Assembly: GCA_017506865.1 (NCBI GenBank)
Contig: JAFCMP010000079.1
Coordinates: forward strand, 868,001-932,000
Length of the DNA stretch: 64,000 nt
From: Tribonema minus
Lineage: Eukaryota; Sar; Xanthophyceae; Tribonematales; Tribonemataceae
Reading direction: 5' to 3'
In this document: positions 47,010 through 58,993 of the stretch, piece after piece
How the letters are laid out: every line of letters begins with the position of its first letter
How positions within the stretch are numbered: the first letter of the stretch is position 1
The notes under the pieces: model-generated
What the model was told of the DNA's origin: nothing
Database searches by the model: none
The model's input: the letters and a program-made list of their open reading frames with translations, nothing else
Made by a program: the position numbers and the translations under genes

Positions 47010-50000
47010 ACACTCTCGCAGCGGCGCCGGCTTCCTCGGCACAGTCCGCCAGTGCTGGCGCGCCCGCGGTTGAGCCGGCTGCGGCTGATGCTGATGCGCC
47101 TTGCGCGCCTGTCGCGGCGGTGCTGAGCGATGCCTCTGTGCTCGTGGCAGCGCTCGAGCCCGCCGCCAGCAACGCCACGGCAGTGCTCAGCGCCACGGTA
47201 AGAAGTTCACCTTGCTGATGTTGTTTGAGCTTGCGTTTTTGTTGGTGCTTGTTGCTGTAGTTGGCGCGCGCGCGCGCTGTGCGTTGCACGCTCTCCGCTG
47301 CGTGTGCGCACTGAGTTTCTGAGTGACGGAGTTTCGCACCACATTTGCAAGTTCAAGTTGATGTTATTGCCTTTGGCGTGCAGAGTCCACGCACATGAGC
47401 GTGGCATCAAGTCACAGTGTCATGGTAAGTCCGGCAGTTGTTGTAAGAGTGTGCAGCCTGTTCTTGCAACAACTCTGACCAGCGGGTCGTGACGCGTGTC
47501 GCTACGGCCTTCGAGGTGTGCACTTTTTGCCACGTCACCTTTATTTCCACTTCAACGCATGAACTTCTTCATGCACATACATACTCACAGTGACCCTCGG
47601 CCTCAATGCAAGGGCATACGGATGCGCAGGCCATGAGCATTTACAGTATTCTACTCATGCCAGCGCTAGCCTATTCCACGAATGGTCGTTGTTGAAGTTC
47701 ACGATACCTCCTCCCCCCTTTCCTCTGTTTTGCATACTTGCCTTGGCAACCCCCAATGCGCTCGTAACTACACATCTGCCCTTGTTGTGCACCTGCCCTT
47801 GTTGTTGCTGTCACATCACTCATCGTCGACAGCGCAATGCACCATAGCATGCAGTATTTGACTGAGCATCTGCAACACGACGCTCACCCCCCCCCCTAAC
47901 CCCCTCCCCCTCGCACCAACTCAGGCGCCAACTACAAGTGACGCGCCTCTGCCCATGGCCCCTGCCGTGCTGCCTGGCGCCGTTGACGCGGACATCGCAG
48001 TGGCTACCACCACCGAGCCCGCCGCCACTACTACACTGGAGGCCTCCGCTGCTACGAGCGCTGCTGCTGTTGAGCTGGCATCAGCCGCTCAGCACGAGGA
48101 TGCTGCCTTCCTCGCCAGCGATGGTTCCGACGCTTCTGTGAAAACGAAGGTGCAGATGGTGAGGCGGGACCGGCAGGCGATTGTGCGCTGTATCATGCAG
48201 TCGAGTGCTGTGCAACGTCTTGCCTTCAAAGGCGCGTGCACTTTTCGTCGTCGGCGCGTCATGAAATGGTGTGTTGCATATGTGCACTGATTTTGTTTGT
48301 GTTGATGGTCAGGATACTTGTGACCACAGGCGCCTTGCAACGTTGTGTGTCCCGGCCGTTTCGCATGGTGCCAACACCTACTCCGTGAAGCATCATGGCG
48401 TGCACACATGAATCGCTCAAACCACGTTGGAGTTCACCAGCGTTGCAGTTCAATTCTCCATGTCAGCGCACTCCTATCGACACATTCTACCGCAACGTTT
48501 CTTGCTTTGCCCGCATGCTTACATATACTTCCAAGCCCAGCCATGTGCGTGTGCATTCGGAGGCCGTGCCTGGAGCATTCCTGCGCCCCCCGCCCCCCCT
48601 TCTCACCGCAGACACTGACCTGCTACATCCCCTCCCCACCCCAAACTTCAACTTCAACTATGCACTTGACAGGTCCCGCCGTCGTCCATCACCGAGCCAG
48701 TGAACGCTCCCCTCGAGGCGCCCGCTGACGAGCCAGCGTTCAACGTTGAAGCGGCGGAGTCGGCGCCGCAGCCGCCTGCGACGTCCGGCAATGCGACGAC
48801 GAGCACTGCTGCGATGGCAACGCTCAGCGCACAGGCCTCTGACGCTGCCCCCTTCTCCGTGCGGGGGCATGACGTGCTGTTTGAGGACGCGCCCGCGGTG
48901 AGTGCGCGGTCAGCAGCGCTCAACACTAGCCCTAGTTGTGGGCTTAACGAGCGGTAGGTGTGGGTCGCGGCGATCTTGTTTCACGGTCATGATTCACAAA
49001 CATGATTTACGAGCGCCTGTTGTTATGTTCAGCCCGCGGAGGCCGCACCGTGAGCACTGCGCTGCATCGGATTGTGAAATCAGTCTAGCTGTCGCGAGCT
49101 GATGTTGAGTTACAGTGAGGCACTTGCACTTGAAGTGCTGGAGTCCCGAGCGGTATGAAACCGCTGCAGCAGCGCGTGATGTCGCAAAGACGTGTGAGCA
49201 CAGCGTGACATTGTCAGCGCTTTGTGCGCTCGGTCAGTGTTCTGCATAGGTGCATGGTGTCCTATAGCAATCTGGCTGATATGTGCGCAAATCAACGGTA
49301 GTACTCTATTGAGAACCACAATGCTTTCAACTGGAGCTGTACATCGTCTCCCACATCTCCACATGCGGAGCAGAATCTCAGATTAGTTGTGTTTCATGTG
49401 CGGCAACGGTGCGGTTACAATGCACTGCCTGAAGGAGTAGCAAGTGCGCCACATGAAGTGAGCGCTGCTGCTTTTCATACCCATGTAGCCAAAGAAGCTG
49501 TTGCTCCCTGCGCAGGATCGCGGCTACCTTCTCATCACAGAGTGAAAACCAGCCATGTAGCACGATTAGGTCTCTCTGGCGTACACGCTCAGGGCACACG
49601 TGCAGGATTGCAGGTGCAGCGCACCAAAACAGGCCGTAACAGCGACGTGCGTGCAAGAACAGCGGGGGCGCTCGCGCTTGTCACCGCCCACCACGCATGA
49701 CAAGAGGAGGTCATGCGCCCTGCACACTGCACCCTCACACATGACCCGCTCATACGCATTATACCTTACATACCCATATATTACCACGACTACCTACTGT
49801 ATGCGCTCACCAACCCCCCCCCCCGCAGCGCCACTCCTATGCGCAGCTCCCCGCCACCGCCGCCGCCGCCGCCGCGCTCTGGCGCACCATCGCCCCCGCC
49901 TACTGCATCGTCTTGGCGGTGCTGGCGGCGCTCATTGCCCTCGTGACAGTGCTCGCGCGCATCTTCGCCGAGCTGCGGCGGCTGATGGACGCCGATGCCG

Positions 50001-51746
50001 CCGCCGCCGCCGCCGCCGCTGCGCCGCCCGTCGTCGTCAAGCAAAACCCGCTGTGCGACAGCAGCAGCGACGGCGGCGACGGCGACGCCGACCGCGGCGG
50101 CGGCAGCGGTGGCGGCGGCGGCGGCGCGCACAACGCGGAGCGCCGCCCCACGCGCGTGCTGAGCGCCGCGGACGTGCTGCCGCCGCGCCGCCGCGACAGC
50201 GACGGCCTCGGCGCCACCGCGCACGGCAGCGGCGGCGGCGGCGGCCTGCTTGCCCCGCGCCGGCGGCCCCGCGTTCACGATGGCGATGCTCATCGGCCAG
50301 TCGTCCCGCGCGCCGCGGCGCCACCGGGGCTGGCGGTGCGGCTTGCCGCATGGCTTGCTGCGGCGCTCGGCAAGGCGTGGCCGTCAGCTGCGCAGGTTGC
50401 CGCCGTCGCCAAGGTCCTGGCGGTGAGTGCGCGAGTGTTTGGTGATAGATCATGCACTGCTGCTGCGGCTGCTGTATTGACTTTGGTGTGCAAGGGCAGC
50501 GTCGTTAGGGTGCTGCCACAGGCACCGCGTCGGTCGTCACCCGCATCAACAGGGTCTACCCAGCCTGCGCGGGTTCGTGTTGCATTTGCGTTTCAGGCGT
50601 CATGCACTTGAGCGGCGCAATGAGCGTCGCGTTGGAGGCCCGTACTACAGCTCACCACTAGTGGCATATGCCCCTTTGCCAATGTTGCATCTTTAGACTC
50701 GCACACAATTTGTCTCTGCCGGCGCAGCACGGCCGCAACTGCAGCAGCTTCATTGAACGTTGCAGCTTGCTGTGGAAGAGTCAGCACTGCTTCGCTGCAG
50801 CGCATCTGCAGCCTCACACGTGGAAACTTCTGCTGCAGTTGTGCATGAATGATTTCATCAGATGGTCTTTGCGTGGCAACCACGCACGAAGACACGTAAA
50901 TGCATGCACAAACATGTTGCCGTTGAGCGACGTCACTGCCGCTCACGCACGCCGCGGCGTCATCACGCGCAGGGCCAGGTCATGGTGTCCGTCGGGCGCG
51001 CGCTGCTCAAGCGCGGCAACGCCCTCATCCAAGTCGACGCGTCAACCGCGACGGACGTCGCCGAGACGCAGTCGCTGTCCACGCAGACCGACGCCGAAAC
51101 TGGCAACGGCGACGACGCCTGGGATGTTTTCTCGCACACCGACTCCTTCTTCGACAACTTCGTGAAGATGGGTCGCGACGGCCCTGCATCGTCGCTCGGC
51201 GCAGAGCCAGACGACGATAGCGACGACGACGCCGCCACGGTCTGCTCGCTCGACTTTGCCGGCGGCGCCGAGGACGGCGCCGCCGCGGCGCGCGACAGTT
51301 ACGAAGGCGGCAGCAGCGCTCGCCCCTTCGATGACGTCGATTCGAGCGCCGCCCGCGAGGATGGAACGGACGATGACGACGACGCCTCCTCTTGCGTCAG
51401 CGCGCGCGCGCACGCAGCGGGGGGGGACGCTGCTGCAGCAGCACTGCTCAGCGATGCGCCCGAGGTGCCGCCGCCCGAGCCCGCTCATGACGACATTGCG
51501 GAGGCCGTCGCCGCCGTCGCCGCCGCCTCCGCCGCCGCCGATGTCGCCGCCGCCGTTTCCGCTGCCGCCGCCGCTGCATCCGCTGCCGCCGACGCTGCCG
51601 TCGTCGCCGCCGCCGCCGCCTCTGCCGCAGCAGCGGCGCAGGTGCAGCAGGCGCTCCTCCAGGTGCCTGAGTTTGGTGCTGGCGGCGGCAGGGTCAGGGA
51701 GGCAGTGCAACGCTGGGAGGCACAGTGCCCCGTGCCCGTTGTGTGA
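44150..51746 (+). CDS. Large Ala-rich single-pass membrane protein, six exons
   Basis: Exons 44150-44330, 45529-47197, 47925-48158, 48673-48897, 49829-50422 and 50973-51746 join with matching phases and GT-AG introns. Order: signal peptide (SAACVLLLLLLLALLHSAFA); luminal or extracellular segment with IRALYFNIPDPDAICPVED and a second module VVDLLGSFFYMPGRARIDAY; a long Ala/Asp/Ser-rich spacer with repeated VADAAPASASG-type units; a transmembrane helix in exon 5 (YCIVLAVLAALIALVTVLA) followed by ARIFAELRRLM; and a cytosolic Gly/Arg and acidic region (DDDSDDDAA) with an Ala-rich helix. Near 46650 the Ala-rich frame shifts by one base, and the downstream frame is the one that splices onward. I recognise no family. 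It could be a cell-surface or scale/wall-anchoring protein, by inference from topology only. Confidence 0.7.
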
Positions 51747-51799
51747 TTGTTGCTGTGAGCACGCAGTGCCGGCTTGTACCTTAGTGGTGTCCGAAGAAA

Positions 51800-51995
51800 C
51801 GCGTGCGCTGGCACTGACCGCCGGCTTGTTGTTGAAGTTGTTTCTCAAGAGCTGATTTGAGGTGACGATGCGAGGTGCGGTTTGCTGAATATGCCCAAGT
51901 GCTGGCACTGACTGCCGGCGGATACGCTTGTTGAAGTTCTCCCTCCGAGAGTGGTTACGCGATACGAGATGACGCTACGAGGTGCAGTGCACCAG
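51800..51995. repeat. ~95-bp tandem duplication after the membrane-protein gene
   Basis: Two imperfect units share GCTGGCACTGAC, CGCCGGC, CTTGTTGAAGTT and CGAGGTGC. They lie just downstream of the stop, and each carries a TTGAAGTT motif. Confidence 0.7.
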
Positions 51996-53807
51996 ATTTG
52001 GTAGCCTCACAACGTGGCCGGACCTGAGCGATGTGTTTGTAATTGGAACAAACCTCTTTTCATTGTATGCCAACAGTTTCTGAGGGAGCGCTGCAGGTTG
52101 AACAATGTCTCATGGGCTATGTTATCGAGGACTCGTTGAGGCGCTGCAAGCACATGGCTGGATCTATACTGTATCATTATACACTCTTGACTACGTCTGC
52201 AACCGGGGGCAGCATTGTCCAATGAGTCATCTCTTGCTGCTGCATATACGCGTCCACCGGTGCAAATGCTTTGTGAGACCAACAAGCTTTCTGAGGGTGA
52301 CAGGTATCTCACTCGCGCTCGCGACTGGGTTGCATTCTGCATATTGGTTGCTGTTTAGGTCCTGTAAGCGCCCACCACCTTGCTTGGTCACTTGCAACAA
52401 GTGCTTGTGATAATCTGACTCCAAAGGCTGAACGCTCATTGCTGTCGCCGATACACTTTAGAGCGGTACAATTGCGATTAACAAACTGAGACGGGTACAG
52501 CTACACACGACAGTGAAAGCTACAGTTTTCAGGTGTGATGAACAGTGGCGGAGCACGCACATAAAGAAGTCAGCAGTGAACACGATCTTAGCATGCAATG
52601 GTGGTCAGCACTGATGGGAACATCAGCAAAATGGGCTCAACATTCCGTTCACCACAACACCTGCATAGGCATTGCCACGTGCAGCCCTAGGAGCGGGCCA
52701 CCATTGCTCAGCAGCAGGTGAATAGGCATGCGGTGCCCAATTGGCTGCAATGCGAGGCTTACGCCAACCACATTGTACACACCATGACGTGAATTGCTGC
52801 ACTTTGACAGCGAATTGAAGCTATTGCAAACAGCTCCATTGGCTTTCAGCTCATGCGCACACAGGCGGGCAGCATTTTGGCGTACCCCTCTCGGCTCTCG
52901 CTGTGCCCCACGCGGTGAAGCGGCCCAAGTGATTGAATAACACCTCATATCCATGCCCTGCCTGAGCTTGTGTCACCGCCGATCAAAGTCAAATACGAAG
53001 TATCATGTTCAATTGCCTACCAGCCCACGACCATTTGGCAGTCATTCAAGTAGGAATCATGTGATATTTGCACCTCACTTGATGACTTAGTACCCCATCT
53101 TAATCCTACAATGTCACTACTGATCATGTGCAGTGTTGCATTGCCCCTCCGCTGCTGTGGCGGGAGCAACCATTGTATTGGTACAGGCTTGACCTGCCAT
53201 GTGCAAGAGTATCATAACGCAATTCCACCAATTGGGTGACCTGCCATGTGCAAGAGTATCATAATGCAATTCCACCATCATATACAAGCCATGTGCCCTG
53301 CTGTTGCACGCTTGTACTGAATTGCGCCAGATATGTCAGTGACACTCGCTTGCACAGAGCGGCAGCAGCAATGACAACAGCTTGTCAAACAGGAGGAGTG
53401 CGGAAGCGAGCGGCAGACAAACAGTTGGACAGAGCGCAACCCGGCACACAAGCAGAGTCTCTGGCAGCCATGATTTCATTTGTGCATGTGTGCTGGTGGC
53501 GGCGGGGCGACCAGTCTGCTTTCCGCCTATGCGTACATCCTGTACATGTGTGGTGTTTCTGCTTCCGCCTTGTGGTATGTGAGCGAAGTGGGATTCCGTC
53601 GCCGCGCAGCAGCGGACGTGCGGCACCGCTGCCATGCGCACCGACGCTGCTGCGGGACCAATCTGCTGCCACCGAGATTGTGCTGTTGCCTGGCCTTCCC
53701 AAGCATTCCGTCACAGCGCACGGTCAGCGACAACTATGGCTGAGGCGCTACATAGACAGCGTAAAGGGGGCGCCTCCGCCCTGTGTGAAGCAGCGCTCAG
53801 CAGCGGC
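51996..53807. other. Spacer, no gene recognised
   Basis: It contains a clean 46-47 bp tandem duplication (53193-53230 and 53239-53277, CCTGCCATGTGCAAGAGTAT unit). Otherwise it holds short overlapping frames on both strands. Confidence 0.4.
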
Positions 53808-56800
53808 TCACTCCTCTTCGCTGCGCCGCCGCACCGCGCGCGCATGCATGAACCAGCCCGCGCCGTAGCCAACGCCGAAGGTGGCGGCCTTGCGCGCGAC
53901 GCCCAGAGCCGTGCCCGCAATGGTGAACTCCTCGTCTTCGTCCTCCTCCTCCTCCACCGCAGCCTGCGCAGGCGGCACACACATGGTTTGACACGTCAAC
54001 ATCATCAGACTGACCTGTGCATGCCCCTCAACAGTGCCTACGAACTGTGAACTGTGTACATGCCATCAATTAATGCAGCGGAGTACAAGCGTGTTGCCAG
54101 CCTCGGCACACTGCTGAAGGACTGGATGCGTTTGAAGTTGTGGCTGCTCTTCATGCCGCCTGCGCAGATGGCGAGGTCCCCTCTGCAATGCCCAACTTCA
54201 CAAGTACGTCGAGCAGTTCCGCACAACCGCTGCACCATCGGGGTTCAGAATAGGGGTAGAGGTGGGTTGAGGCTAGGGCTGCGTCTGGACTGTGTGCAGG
54301 CCTCGTGATGCTGCTGTCTGTTGAATCAATGCAGGACTGCAGGTGTGCGACAGCTGGAAGCACAGCACAAGAAGGCATCTGCTTGGAGGGGCTCAGTGTC
54401 AGCACGCCCTTGTGCCCCAGCGCACGCGCGGCGTCGCAATCTTCGGGCGAGCGTGCGTTTGGCGTACGCTACCGCGTGCCTGCCCGCGTGTCTGCATCAC
54501 ACACCTTCTTCTCTTGATCATGCAAGCAAGCGCAGCATCGCGGTGTCATGTCTGTCCACGCCCGTCCGCGCATCCCGCGCGCTTCCTTTGCGCCTCACGC
54601 AGGTGTACGTGTGAGCCGCAGCGATGGAAGTTGCAGCTGCCTGGACACCCTAACCCCAACCCTACCCCTTACCCCAACCCTTACAACGACCGTCTCGACG
54701 CGAGCTTTGACACAGTCTGAACGCAAGGCATTGCTCAGTCTGCACCATACCTACATACTGCTGCCCTACTCTCACTCACCGGCGCGGCTGCGTGCTGCCC
54801 CGCTCCTTTCAAGCTGAAGCCCCCGAACACCCCCCCCCCTGTCCCACCCCGCTTCCCTAGCTGCTGTCCACTGACCTTGTCCTGCAGACAGGGGGCGTGA
54901 TGAACAGCACAATAGTGACGAGTCAGTGCGATGCCGACTGCAGCAGTCTGTCAGATGGTGGCGCGTCCGCTTGCGCCGTTTGCGGCGGCGGCGCTGTCAA
55001 CGGTGAACTTCAAGTTCAAGTGTGTCAGTGCTTGGAAAACACAAAAACATCTGATGTAGGATCTCTCAGAGTGCTGCGTCGTGAAGTCAAACGTCAGACG
55101 ACTGCCCGTGTGAGCAAATTGTCGTGAGCGCATTGTCGACTGAAAAAACAAAGCAAGCAAGATCTACTGCTAAGGTCAGGTTTCCTTAGTAGGTATCAGT
55201 AGCGTCAGTATATAGGGTTTCCAGAACCCTTTTCTGCACAAACGCACTGCCGCGTCCCTGTTTCTTAAACGGCAGCGCACGTTCACTTGCTGCAAGCGGT
55301 GCATGGTGTTCACAATTATCACACGTCTATCTATTTCAATGAGTATGGTGGCATGGCACAGCTGTCAAAGCTGAGTCTACATCAACGCAACGCTGCTGAG
55401 CACTGCATTGCGCACAGAGGCAGCGCGCCACTTCTGACTGCTGCAGTCAACACACAGTGTAGCACAGATTGTATACATGCATATGCATATGTGCAGTCTA
55501 GGACAACAATGCAACACCCGTATATGTGTATAGCTCAATGATGAAACCACTAGCAGCATGGTCATGTCACACATGTGTAGTTTCATCCATGGCACTGTAC
55601 CCTCACCTTGGCAAACTTCGCTTCCGCCTCCCGCTTGAGCCACATGTTGGCCTCCGACACAGCTTTCTTCTCCAGAAAGTTGACCACAATGCCTGGCACC
55701 CATTTTGGCACCCGCAGCTGCAATCGGGCAATCATCGCAAGCAATCGGCAGTGGTGAGACAAAGCAACCAGAATGCGCAAATTCACTTGATAAGAGGAGC
55801 GGATGCCTCAGACTGGGTTTACGGCGTTAAGACAAGAAGAGAGCACGGAATATGCTAAAGAAAACTCGGCATTGCTTTTTTTTTCTTCAAGTAGCTTCCA
55901 GTGTTAATGCTGAGTTCTTCAAACATGATGTCACAATTTGAGACAAAGGGACAAAAGTACATGCTCACAACTTCAAGTTGCACAATTCTACTTCCCAGGT
56001 ATGCACATAGTCTACAGGGTAGTCTAAAGTTCGATAGATGCCATCAACCATGGGTACGTAAAAAACACAACGACACGATCACATCGTAAATCTGTATTGG
56101 AGTACAATACTTTGAAGCAATGGCAAGAGCATGCCAAATCCCTAACACCAGGAAAATGCACCTGCAGACGGCAATTCGGCGATGACCACAAGCAATAACC
56201 GCAATTGCTGAGCTAGTGTGCATGCGAATCATCGTGCCATACTCGATGTGGTGAATGAACCGTGCGTAGGCATCACAAAGCTGTATCCACAGCCGATTCC
56301 GGCGCTGACCGCAACTCAGCAGGCATACCTCGCCAACTACTCCAACCCCCTAGCTAGTTACAGTGGGGCAGCAGTGTGCCAACATACCAGCACGGGATCT
56401 GCCGCACCCGGCAGCCATCCTACCAAGTGACACACAGCCTGTATGTACACTTCAACTTTGATTTTCAAAGCATGTATGACGTAAGCACACGCGCAATTGC
56501 GGTGGGTTCCGGCGCCGTGCGCTCACCATACAGCTGTAGTACACCCTGCTCCACTCCTGCACGTCCTGCTTGGACTTGTCCGGGCACGGCTCCACGTACC
56601 AGTACCCCACCGAGTCATCTGTTACCAGCAGGTACGTAGGTATATGTATGCGGGGTGCATTGGGTCAGTACCCCACCTACACCGAGTCATCAGTTATGGG
56701 CAGGTACGTACGGGGGATGCGTATTGTGGACAACGAGCGGCAGCGCAGGGGCTGGCAGTTGCGGACTGGTGAGAGAGTGCACACTTGTCAGTGAAGAAGA

Positions 56801-58789
56801 GGCGATGACGTGCTGCGCAGACGCTTGGGTGACACCTATGCGCATGGTGTTGGGCGCTGCAGATTTGACAGCGGCTGTTTACTCGTAATACCCATACGGC
56901 AAGTGTGTAGACTATGCTTTTCTAATTCAACGACCAAAGTGTCAACTCAAGCCTTGAAGTTGGGACAAGCCGGCTCACTGTAAGCCACAACGGTCCAAAA
57001 CCTCCAGGTAACTCAGCAGTTTGGCACTTGGCGCGTCATCAGAGCGCGTGTGACATGTCCGCTAGCATGCGCTTGCAGATTGCAGTGCGCAGCAGGAGAT
57101 TCACCTAGCGTACTGCGCCGCTGCGAGCAATTTAGAGGTTCAGCAACTGGGGCGGCATCAGAGCGCGGGCGACATATCCGCCAGCATGTGCTCGCAGCTT
57201 GCAGCGCAATGCGGGAGAGTCACCTAGCGTGCTGCGCCGCGCGTAGTCCAGCGTCCACGTCAGCGAGCTGAGGCTCTTGAAGTAGGTGTGGTAGATGTGG
57301 TTGTCGAACTTCGCGCCGAATACGTTCATCACCATACGCGTCTTGATCGCCTCTGTCCCCTGTGGACGGTGACGCGCAACGTGAACGCCGATGTTGGTGG
57401 TCATTTGAGCTTGCTGTGAGGCTCAACATTCAAGATGATGCATAGTGCGCTGCGCGCAGCGGGCGCAGGAGACTCGTACTCACAGCAGCACGCACGCGCA
57501 CTTGCGCTTGCATCTTTCAACTTCAAGTGAATGCGCAATACTTCAGACTTTAGAACATGCTGCCCGCAGCTATTCGCAGTACCACTGAGCGTTGCAACGC
57601 CGCCGCTCGTCGCACATGTCACTCACGTTTCTGAAAGTCTCCACTTCGTAGTTGTTGCACTTGACGACCTTGGGGACCATTTTGGGGTAGTTGCCAAAGT
57701 CCAGGATGCGGTCCCACACATAGTCTGGTGGCGCGTGCAGGTCCTGCAGACACACGCAGAGCCATGGCGGCAGCCAGCGGTCGGATACACGATAGGTGTG
57801 AATGCTGAGCCCTGAGATGACAACTGGTCTGCGCACATGAAAAAAAAATCACTCTCGCCGTGGTGGCTTATCATCATCGAAGTGTTGACTGTACATGATG
57901 ATCTGAGCAACCCGCACAAACTTAGTCTGTAGAGTGATGGAGGTCGCTAAGGCGCAATGATTGCAAGCTGCTCAAATTGCGCAAGTCGCTGCTGCCCCAG
58001 CTGTACCGCGATACATAGCACTCATATGCAATCAACTTGTTCAAGTTGCCAGTTTATGAGCGACTTCAGCACCTGCACCTGTACAACTACCGATGGAGAT
58101 CAGACCATTTGCAGGGGATGCGTGCGACCAATCATTGCTGTGATGGTAATCCAATGCTCAATTCCGTCCACCATGCCCCACCTGAACTGCTAGCGCCCTT
58201 CCTGCGCCACCTCCCTTCTTGAACGACTGCTGCACCTGCAGATGCACAAGGATCGCCAGCAAGCAACGAGGCAGGCTCGGTGATGTCAGTTGTGGAAGCT
58301 GCACTGTGACACGTGACACTACTGCAAGTGATGGGCAACTTCATGGGTGCATTTGATCCTGAAGTGCGCCGTGTCCAGCACATGAGCAGTTGGAGTTTCA
58401 TAGCTGCCTTACCAGCTTCCCATCTCGCAGCAGCTGGATGTCTTTTGACGCCAGCTCGGTCTCTGGCTTCCCCGGAGGGTACGGCTGCAACAGGCAGCAA
58501 CAGACGCGTGGGCAGCAACACACGACGTGATGAAGCCACAACTGTACCCGTGAGCGTAGACGTGGCTTTGCAGCGCAGCTCTTGATAGCGCAGACTCATG
58601 GCCACTTGGCAGTCCGCGATGTGCTGCACGCTTGCATTGACGATCTTTCGCCCAGAATTTCATGTGTCGGACTGCACTTGGTCTCGGTGTCTCACTCACA
58701 TCGGACAAGCCCTGGTGCGGGTGAGGCGTGAGTTCTTTGCGCGCCGCCACTGCTGCCAGGCCCAGCGCCAACAGCAGCAAGCACCGCAT
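53808..58789 (-). CDS. START/polyketide-cyclase-like lipid-binding protein, eight exons, complete
   Basis: Exons 58789-58700, 58484-58413, 58235-58182, 57743-57627, 57359-57224, 56618-56527, 55717-55607 and 53963-53808 join in phase to a 275-residue protein ending TGA. It has a signal peptide (MRCLLLLALGLAAVAA), LASKDIQLLRDGKL, the family signature HAPPDYVWDRILDFGNYPKM, beta strands with FDNHIYHTYF, and the closing helix EANMWLKREAEAKF. This is the helix-grip fold of START/COQ10-like proteins, which bind lipids or isoprenoids in a closed cavity. A C-terminal extension adds an acidic run (EEEEDEDEE) and a Gly-rich hydrophobic segment (TFGVGYGAGWF) with a basic end, possibly a membrane anchor. 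The signal peptide implies secretory-pathway or plastid entry. All introns are GT-AG. Confidence 0.87.
54643..54692. repeat. Telomere-like repeat in a START-gene intron
   Basis: CCCTAACCCCAACCCTACCC-type units over ~45 bp. A G-rich counterpart (GGGGTAGAGGTGGGTTGAGG) lies at about 54240-54290. Confidence 0.65.
56600..56712 (-). repeat. Duplicated acceptor region of START exon 6
   Basis: CAGTACCCCACCGAGTCATC and GCAGGTACGTA at 56600-56640 recur at 56666-56710. On the gene strand this repeats the 3' splice site and the first ~17 coding bases of the exon about 70 bp upstream, inside the intron. Confidence 0.8.
57034..57243 (-). repeat. Duplicated donor region of START exon 5
   Basis: 57150-57243 and 57034-57121 are ~85% identical at 119-bp spacing. 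On the gene strand each contains the exon end GGCGCAGCACGCTAG (or GTACGCTAG) followed by GTGA and the same intron start. The downstream copy lies wholly within the intron. Confidence 0.82.
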
Positions 58790-58993
58790 GGCTGAAGCCC
58801 GATTGTGCCTTACTGCAACATCAGTACGTGTTCATGAGTGAACAAAATCGCGTACGACCCGCCCAATGGGGGTTGCGATCTTCTCAAAAATTTCATCCGG
58901 CAATTGCAAAGGATCGTGACAGTACCCTAGTGCAGCAGCAGTCACTGGAGATCGGCTGCAAACACCTTTTGCATCGCTTCTGCTGTCAAAGCA
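58790..58993. promoter_or_regulatory. Divergent promoter between START and DEAH genes
   Basis: Only 204 bp separate the two start codons, which face away from each other, so any promoter elements must lie here. I see no clear TATA box. Confidence 0.6.

Noticed and set aside
46153-47289. 378-codon minus-strand frame opposite the Ala-rich exon
   Set aside because: A shadow of GCC/GGC-rich codons on the plus strand, where phase-consistent splicing supports the gene.
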